Origin: Closterium sp. NIES-65
Lineage: Eukaryota; Streptophyta; Zygnematophyceae; Desmidiales; Closteriaceae
Direction: 5' to 3'
Assembly: GCA_948144175.1 (NCBI GenBank)
Contig: CANXME010002010.1
Location: 1,364,001 to 1,428,000, forward strand
DNA: 64,000 nt
How positions within the stretch are numbered: position 1 is the stretch's first letter; every line of letters starts with the position of its first letter. Below are positions 42,964 through 54,713 of the stretch, piece after piece. The position numbers were made by a program, and so were the translations under genes. The notes under the pieces were generated by a model. That model ran no database searches. It worked only from the letters and a program-made list of their open reading frames with translations, and was not told where the DNA came from.

Positions 42964-43098
42964 TGTCAAACATTATATATGTTGTTGTGCATGTTTAGGC
43001 TACAGTGGGTTAGCCTGTAGGGGGTACACAATTCTAGGGTTAGGTATTTGTACTTTTTTCACTCTTAGTTCATTCATTCTTGTTCAGTTCTTTCAACA
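42964..43098 (+). repeat. 5' LTR of copia C4 (135 bp)
   Basis: TGTCAAACATTATATATG...TTTCAACA. Partner of 50069-50203. Confidence 0.95.
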
Positions 43099-43125
43099 TG
43101 GTATAGAGCAGGTCCTTCCTAGGAC
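43099..43125 (+). promoter_or_regulatory. C4 primer-binding site and hairpin
   Basis: TGGTATAGAGCAGG primes cDNA synthesis by analogy with the iMet site. GTCCT (43112-43116) pairs with AGGAC (43121-43125) around TCCT. Confidence 0.75.
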
Positions 43126-43145
43126 GGAACTGTTAAGGGCCCACC

Positions 43146-43740
43146 ACTACCTACCTACCTACCTACCTACCTACCTAGGGCGCCTCGGTTTTTTCACGGC
43201 CACCTAAGGCACGGACGGCCCGCCCCTAGAGGCCCCTCACGGCCCACGCGCTTACCTCCCTAGCGGCCCAGAACGGCCCCGTCGACCCCTAGTGGCCCCG
43301 TTAGGCCCCGCGCTCACCTCCCTAGCGGCACCGTCGACCCCTAAAAGGCCTCGAACGACCCCGCGCTTACCTCCCTAGCGGCCCCGAACGGCCCCGCGAT
43401 TACCTCCCTAGCGGCCCCAAACGGCCCCGTCGGCCCCTAGTGGCACCGTTAGGCCCAGCGCTCACCGTCCTAGCGGCCCCGTCGACCCCTAAAAGGCCCC
43501 GAACGGCCCGCGCTCACCTCCCTAAGGCCCCAAACGGCCCCGTTGGCCCCGCGCCCACCGTCCCTAGAGGCCCCGAACTGCTTGGTACCGCCACAGCCCG
43601 GGACCGAACCGAGCCGCGCGACCGAACCGAGCCGCGCGAACCGAGCCGCGCGACCCGAGCCGAGCCGCGCGAACCCAGCCGAGCCACCCGACCCGACCCG
43701 AAACGAGCCGCCCCACCCGAGCTGCGCCGCCCTGCCCGAA
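43146..43740 (+). repeat. CTAC microsatellite and GC minisatellite in C4 leader
   Basis: (CTAC)n at about 43146-43177, then degenerate 25-45-bp units of CCTAGCGGCCCCGAACGGCC with GCGCTCACCTCC, then CCGAGCCGCGCGACC units up to gag. Confidence 0.88.
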
Positions 43741-43795
43741 CTGAGCCACCGTAGTTGCTTCTTCTACTGCTGCTCCTGCTACTTCTACTACTCCT

Positions 43796-46693
43796 ATGGC
43801 TAGCCCACAGGTTCTAGCTTTTGATGCTGAGGGCCGCCCAATGAAGTTTGACACCTGGCTAGATGACCTGCACCTCTACCTACAACTCACAGCCAAGGAT
43901 GACATCTCACTGTACGATCACGCCCTAGGCCATGTCACTGCCCCTGCTGCTACTGCTGACAGCACTGCTCGCTCACAGTGGCAGACTCGTAATGCCCACG
44001 CTTGCTTCGCTATTCGCAACTCCCTGCCGATAGACGAACGCGAGCACTTTGGCCAGCACAAGACTGCACAGGCACTGTACACAGCTGTCGTTGCTCGCTA
44101 CTCCTCACCTGCCTCTGCCGCACTAGGCCGTCTCTCCCTCCCCTACCTGTTTCCCGACCTGGCCTCTTTTCACACAGTCGCTGACCTCATCACGCACCTC
44201 CGTACTAGTGAGGCCCGCTTCCGTGCCGCCATGCCCGCTGAGTTCCTTGCCACGCACCCCCCTCCACTCTGGCTCACTCTCTACCACCTAGTCACCCGCC
44301 TCCCTGACACACTTCGTAATGTCAGGGACCACTTCCTAGCTCGCTGCCCCACTGAGCTCACCATTGCCCTCCTCGAGAAGGAACTGCTTGCAGCTGAGAC
44401 TAGCATAGTCGCTGTAGGTGCCTCTCGTGGCGACCCCCGTACCCCGTTCTTTGAGGGGTGTTCTCCTTCCCCCCTTCTTCCCTCTGTCGCCTCTACTGCT
44501 GCTATCGACCTTCTTGGTGCTGAGAAGGTCGGCACTGGATCTGCTTCGAGCGAGCGCCGCAGCGGCAAGGGCAAAGGAGGCAAGGGTGGTGGTGGTGACG
44601 GCGGGGGAGGCGGCGGTGGGGGCGGTCGAGGCGGTGGGGGTGGTGGCACGACTGGGGGGACTAGTGGCAGCGGTGGGGGTGGTGGCAACAGCGGCGGGGG
44701 AGGTGGTAGGGGCGGAGGCGGTGGTTGGGATGGCGGTGGACGAGGCGGCGGCAGGGGTTGGGGTGGTCGAGGAGGTGGCAGCGGTGGTGGTGGCCGTGGA
44801 GGCGCTGGCGGCGCCCAGGGCCAGCAGCACACTCCTTCGCCCCAGGAGGTCCGTGAGTGGTGCTCTCAGCGCGGGGGTGGGGGTGGTCTTAGCTGCACGT
44901 ACGTCATTCGCACTGGTGACCGCATTGGTCAGCAGTGTGGACAACCGCACGCCACACAGCGCTGCTTCGCTCGTCTCGACGACGCTTGGCGTGTTCAGTT
45001 CCCTCAGGCCACTGAGCTGCCCTGCTGGATTGATCTCCTGAAGAAGGGGATTGATATCTATGCTCTAGACTTTGATGCTATTCTATCTGCTATGTATGTA
45101 ATGTCTACTAGTGGAGAGGGTGCTGAGTACTTGTGTGTGCCGCCCGACCCGGGCATTAGGGCCAGTGCGTCTGCCGCTCCAGGTACTCGCGTGTCGCCTA
45201 CCCCAGGTGCTGGTGAGGCAGCTGCTCTAGGTGCTTGTGCGTGTGCCCCCCCTAGTACTGAGTCGACTGCAGCACTGCACACCGTCACACTGGACTCAGG
45301 TGCTTCTCGTTGCTTCTTTTGTGACCGCACTGCCCTTGAGCCTCTTGCTCGGCCAGTTGCTCTCTCCCTCGCTGACCCCTCTGGGGGTCCGGTCATTGCG
45401 ACCTCCTCCAATGTCCTCCCCTGTCCTGCGGTCCCGTCAGGCACACTGTCAGGTCTCCACCTCCCATCGTTCTCTACGAACCTGGTGGTAGGATGTGCGC
45501 TCCAGGACGGGGGTGTTTACCAGTTAACCCCTGCCTACGAGCGCGTGACACACTGAACGTGTGCTCGTATAGGCCGTCACTTGGCTACCTTCACTCGGCA
45601 GCCAGGGTCGGACTTGTACACAATGACCACTGAGTCCCCTCAGGTCGCTGCGTCTGCGTCTGCGTCCGCGTCAGGTCAGCTATCAACCCCCTGCTCGTGT
45701 CGCTCTATGGCTCACGAGAGTGTCCTCTGGCACCACCGACTTGGCCACCCGTCTGTGCAGCGGCGTCGTGCCATGCACTCCCGGTACCTTGTCTCTAGCC
45801 TTCCCAAGGTCCTTCCTCCCCTCCCTCACCTCACCTGCTCCTCCCTGTCTTCCCTGTGTTGAGGGACGGCAGCGCGCCGCTCCTCACTCCTCCTCGTTTC
45901 TCCGACGACTGCTCCCTTGCAGACGCTCCACATGGACGTGTGGGGCCCAGCCCGCGTCCGTGGTCAGGGTCAGGAGAGGCACTTCCTGATAGTTGTTGGC
46001 GACTACTCGCGCTACACCTCGGTCTTCCCCTTGCGCACCAAGGGTGAGGTCCCTGATGTCTTGATCCCTTGGATCCGCAAAGCCCGTCTCCAGCTCAGCA
46101 AGCGTTTTCACTCGGACTTTCCTGTCTTGCGCTTGCACTCTGACAGAGGTGGTGAGTTCTCCTCCGACCTCTTGGCAGCCTACTGTGCTCATCACGACAT
46201 TGAGCAGTCGTTCATGCTTCCGGCCTCTCCACAGCAGAATGGGGTTGCGGAGCGCCGCATTGGCCTGGTCATGGAGGTCGCACGTACCTCCTTGATCCAT
46301 GCAGCTGCCCCCCACTTTCTGTGGCCGTTTGCGGTCCGGTACGCTGCGCATCAGCTCAACCTCTGGCCCCGTGTCTCCTTGTCGGATACCTCGCCCACGC
46401 TGCTGTGGACGGGGGAGGTTGGCGATGCGTCGCGTTTCCGGGTCTGGGGATCTCGAGCTTTTGTCCGCGATACGTCTGCGGACAAGCTCTCCTCCCGTGC
46501 TGTTCCCTGCGTCTTCCTCGGCTTTGTCCCGGACGCGTCTGGTTGGCAGTTTTACCACGCCACATCGCGCCGAGTCTTGCCCTCTCAGGACGTCACTTTT
46601 GACGAGTCCGTCCCCTACTACCGCCTTTTCCCCTACCGCACTGCCCCGCTCCCCCCCCGCCTCTCTTCCTCGCGCCAGGTGCTGCTGTTGTAG
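43796..46693 (+). pseudogene. copia C4 gag, protease and integrase, with breaks
   Basis: ATG 43796 opens one long gag-protease frame: UBN2-type gag (WLDDLHLYLQL, ALYTAVVARYSS), a Gly-rich tract, a C-x13-C-x3-H-x4-C zinc-like motif ending CGQPHATQRC, and protease LDSGASRCFF. TGA at 45554-45556 ends it where C6 has a Cys codon. Reading resumes in frame with WHHRLGHPS; compensating frameshifts near 45830 and 45900 flank the CVEG knuckle. The integrase core keeps Asp (HMDVWGP), Asp (HSDRGGEF) and Glu (NGVAERRIG), then GSRAFVRDTSADKLS. TAG at 46691-46693 follows a frame change in a C run. Confidence 0.92.
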
Positions 46694-46749
46694 ACCCCCT
46701 CCCCCCTCAGGGTGCCGCTCCCTCAGGTGTGTCTCAGGTAGACCCGGTT

Positions 46750-49700
46750 GAGCCTGTTGAGGTAAGCTGTCGACTCTCGTCCTGCTGGGGGTGTTGAGCC
46801 TGGGGGTGCTGAGCCTGGGGGTGTGGAGCCTGGGGGTGTGGAGCCTGGGGGTGTGGAGCTTGGGGGTGCTGAGCTTGAGGGTACTGAGCCTGGGGGTGCT
46901 GCGCTTGGGGGTGTGGAGCCTGGGGGTGCTGAGCTTGAGGGTGCTGAGCCTGGGGGTGCTGACCTTCGGGTTGCTGAGCCGCAGAGTCCGGAGTCTCGGG
47001 GTTCTAGGGCTGGAGGTACTGGGCCTGGGAGTCCTACACCTGGAGGAGCCCTCTCCTCGGAGCAGCTGCGTGAGTGGTACTTACAGTACTGCAGCCTCAG
47101 GAGAGGTGCCGCTGGAGCCGGGCATGCTGCTGGGACTGGTGCTAGTGCTTCTCCTCCCAGTCGGGAGCTCCCCTCCCGTGAGCGGATCCGTGAGTGGTAC
47201 GAGCGGCGCTGCACTCTTCGGAGTGGCGTGCCTCGTGTTGCGGACCCCGCTGCCGTGAGCGCTGCTGCTGGTGCTGCGGACCCGGGCGTTGGAGCTGCTG
47301 CTGGTGCTGAGGACCCGGGTGTTGGAGCTGCTGCTGGTGCTGCGGACCCAGGTGTTGGAGCTGCTGCTGGTGCGGAGGACCCAGGTGTTGGAGCTGCTGC
47401 TGGTGCTGCGGACCCGGGCGTTGGAGCTGCTGCTGGTGCTGCGGACCCGAGCGTTGGCGCTTCTGCTGGTGCTGAGGACCCCAGTGTTGGAGCTGGTGCT
47501 GGAGCTTCGGACCCGGGTGTTGGAGCTGCTACTAGTGCTGCGGAGCCTGGTGCAGGTGTCTCTGCTGGTTCTGGTGTCGCTGCACGGTCACGACCGTACT
47601 TCGTTCCGCTCCTTCTGCAGGTTCTTGGTCAGCTCCCTCCTCCTTGTCCTCCTCCCTCCTTAGCGTGTCCTCCGTTTGTCCAGCTGCAGTCGCAGTTACC
47701 GTCTGCCTCCTCTCTCCCTGGTCCTGCTCTTTACACTAGTCCGACTGGAGGTCTTACTGAGCGTCGTGAGCCTGAGTCTCGTCCTGCGTCGCCTGAGTCT
47801 CGTCCTGTGTCGCCTGTCCGTACTGCTCTCACCGGTAGTCATGTACATCGTCAGCGTCTTCCTGCTGTCCCAGGCACTCACCGGATGGCGCTTCGTCCGT
47901 CCAGTGATCCACAGCGTGTCCCACTGCCGTCTCCTCCTGCTTCCTCTCTTCCTGCTCTTGCTGACCCTGGGTCAGACTCTCTTCGTGCTGCCAGTCCTAC
48001 TGTCACACGTCTCCTGGCTACTGTTGTCACTGACCCTTCCTTTGAGTCTGCTGCTGCGTCTGCCTTAGTTGCTAAGCTTGTCGACTTTGCTGCCACATGT
48101 CGTCTAGACTACGCTGCTAGCCTGGTTGCTGAGTCTGAGTCTGTCTGTCCTCCGTCCGTCGAGGGTGAGTGTGCTCTTGGCACAGACGTCCTTGAGGACA
48201 CCCAGGAGGAGTTTGAGTGTTTTGCTGCCGCTTTGCCCCATCTCGTGTCCATGCTTGTTGCCCCTGAGGGAGACCCGGATGCACCAGACATCCCGACCCC
48301 ACGCTCTTACGCAGAGGCGATGGCCAGTCCCTACTCCTCTCAGTGGCAGTCGGCCATGGACACAGAGATGGCTTCCTGGAAGTCCATAGGCACCTACGTC
48401 GACTGGGGCGAACATCGTCATTGGCATGTGGATTTTCAGGGTGAAGCGGCCGCCGGGCTCTCCGCCTGTCTTCAAGGCGCATTACGTTGCACGAGGCTTC
48501 AGTCAGCGAGAGGGAGTTGACTTCTTCCAGACCTTCTCCCCGACCCCGAAGATGACCACTCTTTGGGTTCTGCTGCACGTCGCCGCTCAGCGTGACTACA
48601 AGCTCCACTCGCTTGACTTCAGCACTGCTTTCCTACAGGGCAGCCTGCACGAGGAGATCTGGCTGCGCCGTCCACCTGGCTTCACTGGGTCGTTCCCTCC
48701 TGGTACCCAGTGAAGCCTCCGACGGCCAGTCTACGGTCTCCGCCAGGCGCCTCGTGAGTGGCACGACACACACTGAGGACTACACTTGCGGCTCTTGGGT
48801 TCGCGCCTTCTACTGCTTACCCGTCGCTGTTTCTACGCACCGACACCTCACTGCCGCCATTCTACGTCCTTGTGTACGTCGACGACTTGGTTTTTGCTAC
48901 TGTTGACACTGCGGCACTCGCCCACGTGAAGTCGGAGCTGCAGAAGAGACACACGTGCACAGACCTGGGTGAACTGACAAGCTATCTTGGCTTGCGGATC
49001 ACCCGGGACAGAGCACGCCGCACCATCACCTTGGTGCAGCAGGTCCTTCACCGCTTCCGCTTTACGTACTCCTCGTCAATGCCCACTCCTCTGCCTACCG
49101 GTCACTCGCTCTCAGCTCTGCCTTCGGATGAGTCCGTAGAGCCGAGTGGCCCGTATCCAGAGCTTGTGGGTTGCCTCATGTACCTGATCACATGCACTTG
49201 ACCTGACCTTGCATACCCTCTCAGCATTCTTGCACGCTATGTCGCTCTCGGCCGTCACCGGAAGGAGCACATGGATGCAGCTAAGAGGGTGTTGCGCTAC
49301 TTGTGCAGTACGTCGGGCATGGGGCTAATGCTTGGAGGGCGAGTCCCAATTGTTCTCACTTGGCACTCAGACGCTTCTTGGGCAGATGACCAGGCTACTC
49401 AGCGGTCGTCTCAGGGCTACTCCTTGAGTCTTGGCTCTGGTTCAATTTCTTGGCGTTCTACTCGCTCTTCTTCTGTTCTTAGCTCTAGTTGTGAGGCTGA
49501 GATCTACGCCACAGCCATGGCGGCCCAGGAGCTACGCTGGCTCACCTACTTGCTGGCTGACCTTGGAGAGCAGCCTCGTTCTCCTCCAGTGCTGTACGTC
49601 GACAACAAGGCAGCCATTGCCTTGTGTGAGGAGCACTCACTGGAGCACAGAACGAAGCACATTGCTCTGCGTTACTTCCTTGCTCGAGAGCTACAACAGC

Positions 49701-49840
49701 GTGGTCAGCTTTGCCTGCGTTACGTGGCCTCTGAGGCCAACATTGCTGATGTGCTCACCAAGGCGCTTCAGCCTTGTGACCATCAGCGCTTTTGCACTCT
49801 TCTAGGCCTTGTGCCTACTGTACCTCACTTGCTTACTTGA
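46750..49840 (+). pseudogene. copia C4 linker, RT and RNase H, with breaks
   Basis: Linker of GGVEPGG and GAADPGVGAAA repeats (46823-47560), then the conserved pre-RT segment. RT starts near 48330. A 14-base deletion after TYVD (about 48402) shifts frame, TGA replaces Trp at 48711-48713, and TGA occurs at 49199-49201. The YVDD box (VLVYVDDLVFA) is intact. A 15-base in-frame deletion removes residues before VQQVL. RNase H from 49271 has HSDASWADD, SSCEAEIYA, YVDNKAAIAL and ANIADVLTKAL, ending at 49840. Confidence 0.92.
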
Positions 49841-50068
49841 GTCTGTTTGTACTGTGATCTCTATATATATATACCTGCATGTTTACTCTTGCTAGGTTGT
49901 GATCATTGTACCTTTTGCTCTATTATCAACCAGCATGTGAACTGGTCTTGTGACCACTTGCTTGTGCTAGGAATTTGTGTGGTATCCTTGAGATCCACCC
50001 TGAGCTTGTTTTGCTGCCTTGACTGGTCTTGTGACCCCTAGTTCTCCCCCACTTCGCCTATGGGGGTG

Positions 50069-50203
50069 TGTCAAACATTATATATGTTGTTGTGCTTGTT
50101 TAGGCTACGGTGGGTTAGCCTGTAGGGGGTACACAATTCTAGGGTTAGGTATTTGTACTGTTTTCACTCTTAGTTCATTCATTCCTGTTCTATTCTTTCA
50201 ACA
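50069..50203 (+). repeat. 3' LTR of copia C4 (135 bp)
   Basis: Follows CTATGGGGGTG, ends TTTCAACA, then the CTTCA duplication. Confidence 0.95.
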
Positions 50204-50208
50204 CTTCA

Positions 50209-50493
50209 CCAAGGCCCTTCCGTCTTGTGATCATCAGCGCTTCTGTAATTTGCTAGGTCTTATACCTACCTGGCCTCATTTGCTCACTTCTTGATCGTAT
50301 TTGTACTGTCCTCTTTCTATACCTGCACTTGCTTGTTTACCATTATATATATAATCTTGTATGTGAACTAGCCTCGTGGCCTTACTCTTGTGCTTAGACC
50401 GTGTGGTGACTTTGTGATCCACCTTGAGCTTGCTTTGCTTTGCTTGACTGGTCTTGTGACCACTTGTTCTCCCCCACTTTGCCTATCGGGGTG
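50209..50493 (+). pseudogene. copia C3 RNase H end and 3' UTR
   Basis: Continues the RNase H broken at 42963 (TKALPSCDHQRFCNLLG) to TGA at 50292-50294. The family 3' UTR follows, with GTGATCCACCTTGAGCTTG and a polypurine region CTATCGGGGTG, one base off the family form. Confidence 0.9.
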
Positions 50494-50626
50494 TGTCAAA
50501 ACATTATAGCTTATACATTTATGTAGGCTGTAGTTGGGTAGCCCATAAGGGGTACAACCCAATAAGGGTTAGTACTTGTACCCAACTCTTTCATAGTTCA
50601 ATCATTCTCTCGTTCTCATTCTCACA
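50494..50626 (+). repeat. 3' LTR of copia C3 (133 bp)
   Basis: TGTCAAAACATTATAGC...TTCTCACA. Same length as 37248-37380; gypsy gag resumes directly after. Confidence 0.92.
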
Positions 50627-50801
50627 CCGACGTAGCCCGCGGGGAGAAAAAGTGGCAGGAATTTCGGGCAGATTTAATCGAGCGTTTCGAACCAATTAAT
50701 ACAACCTACATGGCGCGGTAGCAGATACACCGACACAAGCAATACAGTAGTTTACCACAGTACATGCAGCAGATGGAGTTACTATTTAACCGCATCCAGC
50801 C
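50627..50801 (+). pseudogene. gypsy gag, part 2
   Basis: Capsid sequence EKKWQEFRADLIERFEPIN, QYSSLPQYMQQMELLFNRI, typical of gypsy gag. TAG at 50719-50721 interrupts it. It ends at the junction with copia C5 near 50802. Confidence 0.85.
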
Positions 50802-50802
50802 A

Positions 50803-51844
50803 TGGCGTGCTCTGTCCCGGGTGATCTGCAAGCTAAGGTAGCTGCGCAGTTCACCCAGGTCTGTGCACGTGTGTCTCTTCTGCAGCTCAGACTTCACGTG
50901 GGCGAGTCCAGCAGTGTCACCTGTGGCAAAGACCAAGTCGTCGACGTATACGAGGATGTAGAACGACGGCAGAGAGGTGTCAGTGCGCAGAAACAGCGAC
51001 GGGTCAGTAGTAGAGGGAGCAAACCCAAGAGCCGCAAGCGTAGTCCTCAGTGTGTCGTGCCACTCGCGCGGTGCCTGGCGGAGACCGTAGACTGGCCGTC
51101 GGAGGCTCCACTGCGTGCCAGGAGGGAAAGTCCTAGTGAAGCCAGGTGGACGGCGCAGCCAGATCTCCTCGTGCAGGCTGCCCTGCAAGAAAGCAGTGTT
51201 GAAGTCAAGGGAGTGAAGCTCGTAGTCACGCTGAGCGGCTATGTGTACCAGCACCCAAAGAGTGGTCATCTTCGGGGTGGGAGAGAAGGTCTGAAAGTAG
51301 TCAACTCCCTGCCGCTGACTGAAGCCACGAGCCACGTATCGCGCCTTGAAGACAGGTGGAGAACTCGGCGGCCGCTTCACCCTGAAGATCCACATGCCAC
51401 TTACGATGTTCGCCCCGGGAGGGGGAACTGCGTCAACGTAGGTGCCCGTATACTTCCAGAAAGCCATCTCTGCATCCATAGCTGCATGCCACTGAGAGGA
51501 GTAGGGACCCTCTACGGCCTCCGCGTAAGAGCGCGGAGTCGGGATGTCAAGTGCATCCGGGTCTCCCTCAGGGGTAAGTAGTACGGACACGAGATGAGGT
51601 GAAGCAGCAGCCAGACACTGGAACTCCTTCTGCCTGTCCTCAAGGACGTCAGCGTGGCCCACTGGGAGCGATTAGTGGCGTCAGCGTCAGCAGCAGGGGC
51701 AGGAGAGGCGCCAGAGGTGAGGTCAAAGAGGGAGAGACCGTCTGCCCTATCGCACTGTAGGAAAAGCTGCAGGTCATCTACCCAAAACTCAAAGTCAATG
51801 GCTCGACCCTCAGCGTCAAAAGCGAGAACACTGGGGGTAGCCAT
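50803..51844 (-). pseudogene. copia C5 gag-RT fusion remnant
   Basis: ATG at 51844 reads MATPSVLAFDAEG and WVDDLQLFLQC, then after RSQWA (about 51650) passes directly to pre-RT sequence (DVLEDRQKEFQCLAA) in another frame, a deletion of gag C-terminus through integrase. RT follows with MWIFRVKRPP, FNTAFLQGSLHEEIW, VYGLRQAPREW and an intact VYVDDLVFA, and breaks off after LQITRDRAR at 50803, before RNase H. Confidence 0.9.
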
Positions 51845-52184
51845 GACAGCAGTAGACTAGCAGTACCAACTGTAGGACAGGGGCAGTGCAGTGACAGAAG
51901 CGCTGCTCTCACCAGACAGGGCGTTTCGGGCAGCTCAGCAGCACAGCAACACGGCAACACGGCTGCTCGGACGACGCAACAGCAACTGCGGCTCCGGGGC
52001 ACAAGCGGCTCGGCTCCTCAGGCGGCTCGGGCGGCTCGGGCTAGTCGGGCGGCTCGTGCGGCTTGGGCGGTTCGGGCGGCACGGGCGGCTCGGGCGGCTC
52101 GGGCGGGTCGGGCGGCTCGGGCGGCTCGGGCGGCTCGGGCGGCGCGGGCGGTGTAGGGCGGCAGGGCTGCTGGTCGGGCGGCGG

Positions 52185-52830
52185 GGCCGCAGTGAAAGGG
52201 GCGGCGAGGCCGCAGTGAAGGGCGGTGGGGCCGCTGTGAAGGGCGGCGGGGCCGCTGAGAAGGGCGGCGGGGCCGCAGTGAGAGAGGCGGCGGGGCCGCT
52301 GAGAAGGGCGGCGGGGCCGCAGCGAAGGGCGGCGGGGCCGCAGCGAAGGGCGGCGGGGCCGGAATGTGGGGCGGCGGGGCCGCAGCGAAGGGCGGCGGGG
52401 CCGTTGAGACGGGCGGCGGGGCCGCAGCGAAGGGCGGCGGGGCCGCTGAGAAGGGCGGCGGGGCCGCAGCGAGAGAGGCGGCGGGGCTGCAGCGAAGGGC
52501 GGCGGGGCCGCTGAGACGGGCGGCGAGGCCGCAGCGAAGGGCGGCGGGGCCGCAATGTGAGGCGGCGGGGCCGCAGCGAAGGGCGGCGGGGCTGCTGTGA
52601 AGGGCGGCAGGGCCGCAGTGTGGGGCGGCGGGGCTGCAGCGAAGGGCGGCAGGGCCGTTGAGAAGGGCGGCGGGGCCGCAGCGAGAGAGGCGGCGGGGCC
52701 GCAGCGAAGGGCGGCGGGGCTGCTGAGACGGGCCGCGGGGCCGCAGCAAAGGGCGGCGGGGCCAAAATCAACGGGCGGCGGGGCCGCTAGGGCGATGGGA
52801 CCGCTAGGGCGTTGGGGCCGCTAGGGCGGC
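52185..52830 (-). repeat. 21-bp GC minisatellite in C5 leader
   Basis: On the + strand GGCGGCGGGGCCGCAGCGAAG and close variants, about 28-30 copies, preceded (52015-52150) by CGGCTCGGG nonamer repeats. Both strands have long artefactual frames. Confidence 0.93.
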
Positions 52831-52945
52831 TCGACGAGGTGAGAGCCCGGAGCGCGACTCGGGCTGAGCGCGCTTCGGGCAGGAAAAAAAAACTCGATGT
52901 GGTGGGCCCTAGGCACAGTTCCCACGGGGAACCTGCTCGATACCA

Positions 52946-53075
52946 TGAGGAAATTAGAACGAGAAAATGAAAATGACTAAGTGAAAGTTGGGTACAAATA
53001 CAAACCCTAGAAAGATGTACCCCATATGTGCTACCCCACTATAGCCTACAATAGCTATGTCATATATATCTGACA
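52946..53075 (-). repeat. 5' LTR of copia C5 (130 bp)
   Basis: In element sense TGTCAGATATATATGAC...AATTTCCTCA, with the primer site immediately after. No partner LTR. Confidence 0.88.
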
Positions 53076-53305
53076 GTTACAAGAGCTACAGAGACATCGT
53101 GCATGCTGTCGAGCGATACGACGCGCTGACTCAAGGTCAACCCGAAACACGACGCTTTGTGCTGAACCGTACATTCGGCACGGAGCGATCAGCACCCCCC
53201 ACGTTCGCCGAACCGATGGATGTCGACAAATACGACGCGAAGCAGCAGCCGACAAAATGCGAATTTTGCGGCGGAGCAGGACATCGGTTTTTGTCGTGCT
53301 ACTAA
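53076..53305 (+). pseudogene. gypsy gag, part 3 with zinc knuckle
   Basis: RDIVHAVERYDALTQGQPE, then FAEPMDVDKYDA and the knuckle CEFCGGAGHRFLSC (C-x2-C-x4-H-x4-C), stopping at TAA 53303-53305. Confidence 0.88.
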
Positions 53306-53977
53306 ATGAAAAAAGCACGTGCGGCACTCCGGGACGGAAACAGTGGAGCACCCCCGAAGTAAAAAAACGGGAATCGCCAGTAGCCGCGGATCGACTTGGC
53401 GATCGCGTAAAGATTCGAAAAGCAGGATAAGGCGATGACGTGGTGACTTCGGAGCGGGTGAAAAAAGGAGAAAATGATGGCGCGAATCTAAAACGTCACG
53501 ACCGGCCGGCATCAGGGGAAATCGTCGAGGCAAATGGAGGCTCCGCGAAATAAGACTCTGCTCCGGCCGGGAAACTCCAGCCGAACACCCACGAAAGTAA
53601 GAATTCGTTAAAAGTATCCTATAAAGATGCTCTAACGAAGGATATTGCTTCTCGTGGTTTTCAAGCCTTTAAAAAAATCAGGGGAGGTTTAGAGGCCAAG
53701 AAAAAGCCTTTAGAAATTATTCAGGTACCTGAGAAGGTTGGCAAAGTACTACGGAGCGTAGAAAAGGGTCGGGCGTTCCGTGGAGTTAATATTCTCTCCC
53801 CGCAGCACAGTGTTAAGGCTCCCCGTTGCCCACAGGTGAAGCCTACACAGCTGCCAAGGCCTAGAGGAGACATTGAGGCCCAGGAAAAATTATACAAGCC
53901 TCAGAAAAATCCTCCTACCCCCCAGGTGAAGTTGGAAAGCGCTGAGTCAGGTATAGGAAAAAGAAAAGGTATTTAGT
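53306..53977 (+). other. Degenerate gypsy gag-pol spacer
   Basis: Many stops in all frames; Lys/Pro-rich scraps lie between gag and protease. No separate gene is recognised. Confidence 0.5.
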
Positions 53978-54534
53978 TTGATGTACCTTATGATCCTATT
54001 AACGAGACCCTCTTTGGCTTCTCAGCGCAGCAGAAACCACTATTCCTCGAGGTGTTAGGCAATGGGCGCCGTCTCCAGGCACTAGTGGACAGCAGTGCAT
54101 CTCACTCGGTGTGTGACTGCGGAGCATTGGAGAAAATTGGAGAGAAGGCGGAAGAGACCCAGTTTTCAGCCACCATGGTGAACGGTACGAAGCTTCCTAT
54201 CCACGGCGAAGCATCACTGCAACCGCATATCGGTGCGTTCAGGTGGAAGCCGCAGCTACCAGTCACCAACATCAAAGGGTTAGATTTTATCTTGGGACGA
54301 GATTTTCTGAAGTGGTTCAACCCCGAGATCGATTGGGTCAAGAGCAAGGTGTGCATCTACAACAATGGGAAGCGGATAGCACTACGAAGCTGGACGGATA
54401 CAAGGGACGTACCTGAAACGACACTGGCACGGTTCGAACAGATGGTGAACGAGAGTAACACGGGTTACCTAGCACTGGTCATGACAGCAGCAGAGGAGGA
54501 GAAGCCGAGTTCCGAGCTACCTGTAGTGGTAAAG
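53978..54534 (+). pseudogene. gypsy aspartic protease
   Basis: LFGFSAQQKPLFLEVLGNG, then LVDSSASHSV (catalytic Asp kept, DSG to DSS) and FILGRDFLKWFNPEIDW, the usual retropepsin layout with the C-terminal ILG turn. A stop (TAG 53966-53968) lies upstream. Copia C6 interrupts at 54534. Confidence 0.85.
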
Positions 54535-54666
54535 TGTCAAACATTATATATGTTGTGCTTGTTTAGGCTATAGTGGGTTAGCCTATAGGGGGTACACAGT
54601 TCTAGGTTTAGGCACTTGTACTGTTTTCACTGTTAGTTCAACCATTCCTGTTCGTTCATTTCAACA
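54535..54666 (+). repeat. 5' LTR of copia C6 (132 bp)
   Basis: TGTCAAACATTATATATG...ATTTCAACA. Partner of 60772-60902. Confidence 0.94.
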
Positions 54667-54713
54667 TGGTATAGAGCAGGTCCTTCCTAGGATCTTTTTT
54701 TTTAGGGCCCACC

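Larger units (their letters stand above)
42964..50203 (+). mobile_element. Ty1/copia element C4, full length, nested in C3
   Basis: LTRs 42964-43098 and 50069-50203, both 135 bp with only a handful of differences. Perfect target duplication CTTCA at 42959-42963 and 50204-50208. Primer site TGGTATAGAGCAGG at 43099, hairpin GTCCT-TCCT-AGGAC at 43112-43125. All domains are present: gag, protease, integrase, linker, RT, RNase H. It is the only structurally complete member of this copia family in the window, though inactivated by stops and frameshifts. Confidence 0.95.
37248..50626 (+). mobile_element. Ty1/copia element C3, containing copia C4
   Basis: LTRs 37248-37380 and 50494-50626 are both 133 bp. 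Primer site TGGTATAGAGCTGG starts at 37381 and the post-primer hairpin GTTCCC-TCGT-GGGAAC is at 37394-37409. Copia C4 sits in its RNase H. Without C4 it is about 6.1 kb. Flanks are ACCGG before and (A)CCGA after, an imperfect target duplication. It inserted in gypsy gag. The RT is missing and replaced by an antisense fragment of non-autonomous element. Confidence 0.93.
50802..53075 (-). mobile_element. Ty1/copia element C5, antisense, internally and 3' deleted
   Basis: In element sense: 5' LTR (53075 down to 52946, 130 bp), primer site TGGTATCGAGCAGG, hairpin GTTCCC-CGT-GGGAAC (52918-52932), GC-rich leader, short gag N-terminus fused to pre-RT sequence, and RT that stops mid-domain at the gypsy junction. 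Integrase, RNase H, 3' UTR and 3' LTR are missing. Some gypsy gag sequence was also lost at the junction. No target duplication is identifiable. Confidence 0.88.

Noticed and set aside
51935..52771. Pro/Ala-rich 240-280 codon frames, both strands
   Set aside because: Translation of the 21-bp leader minisatellite of copia C5.
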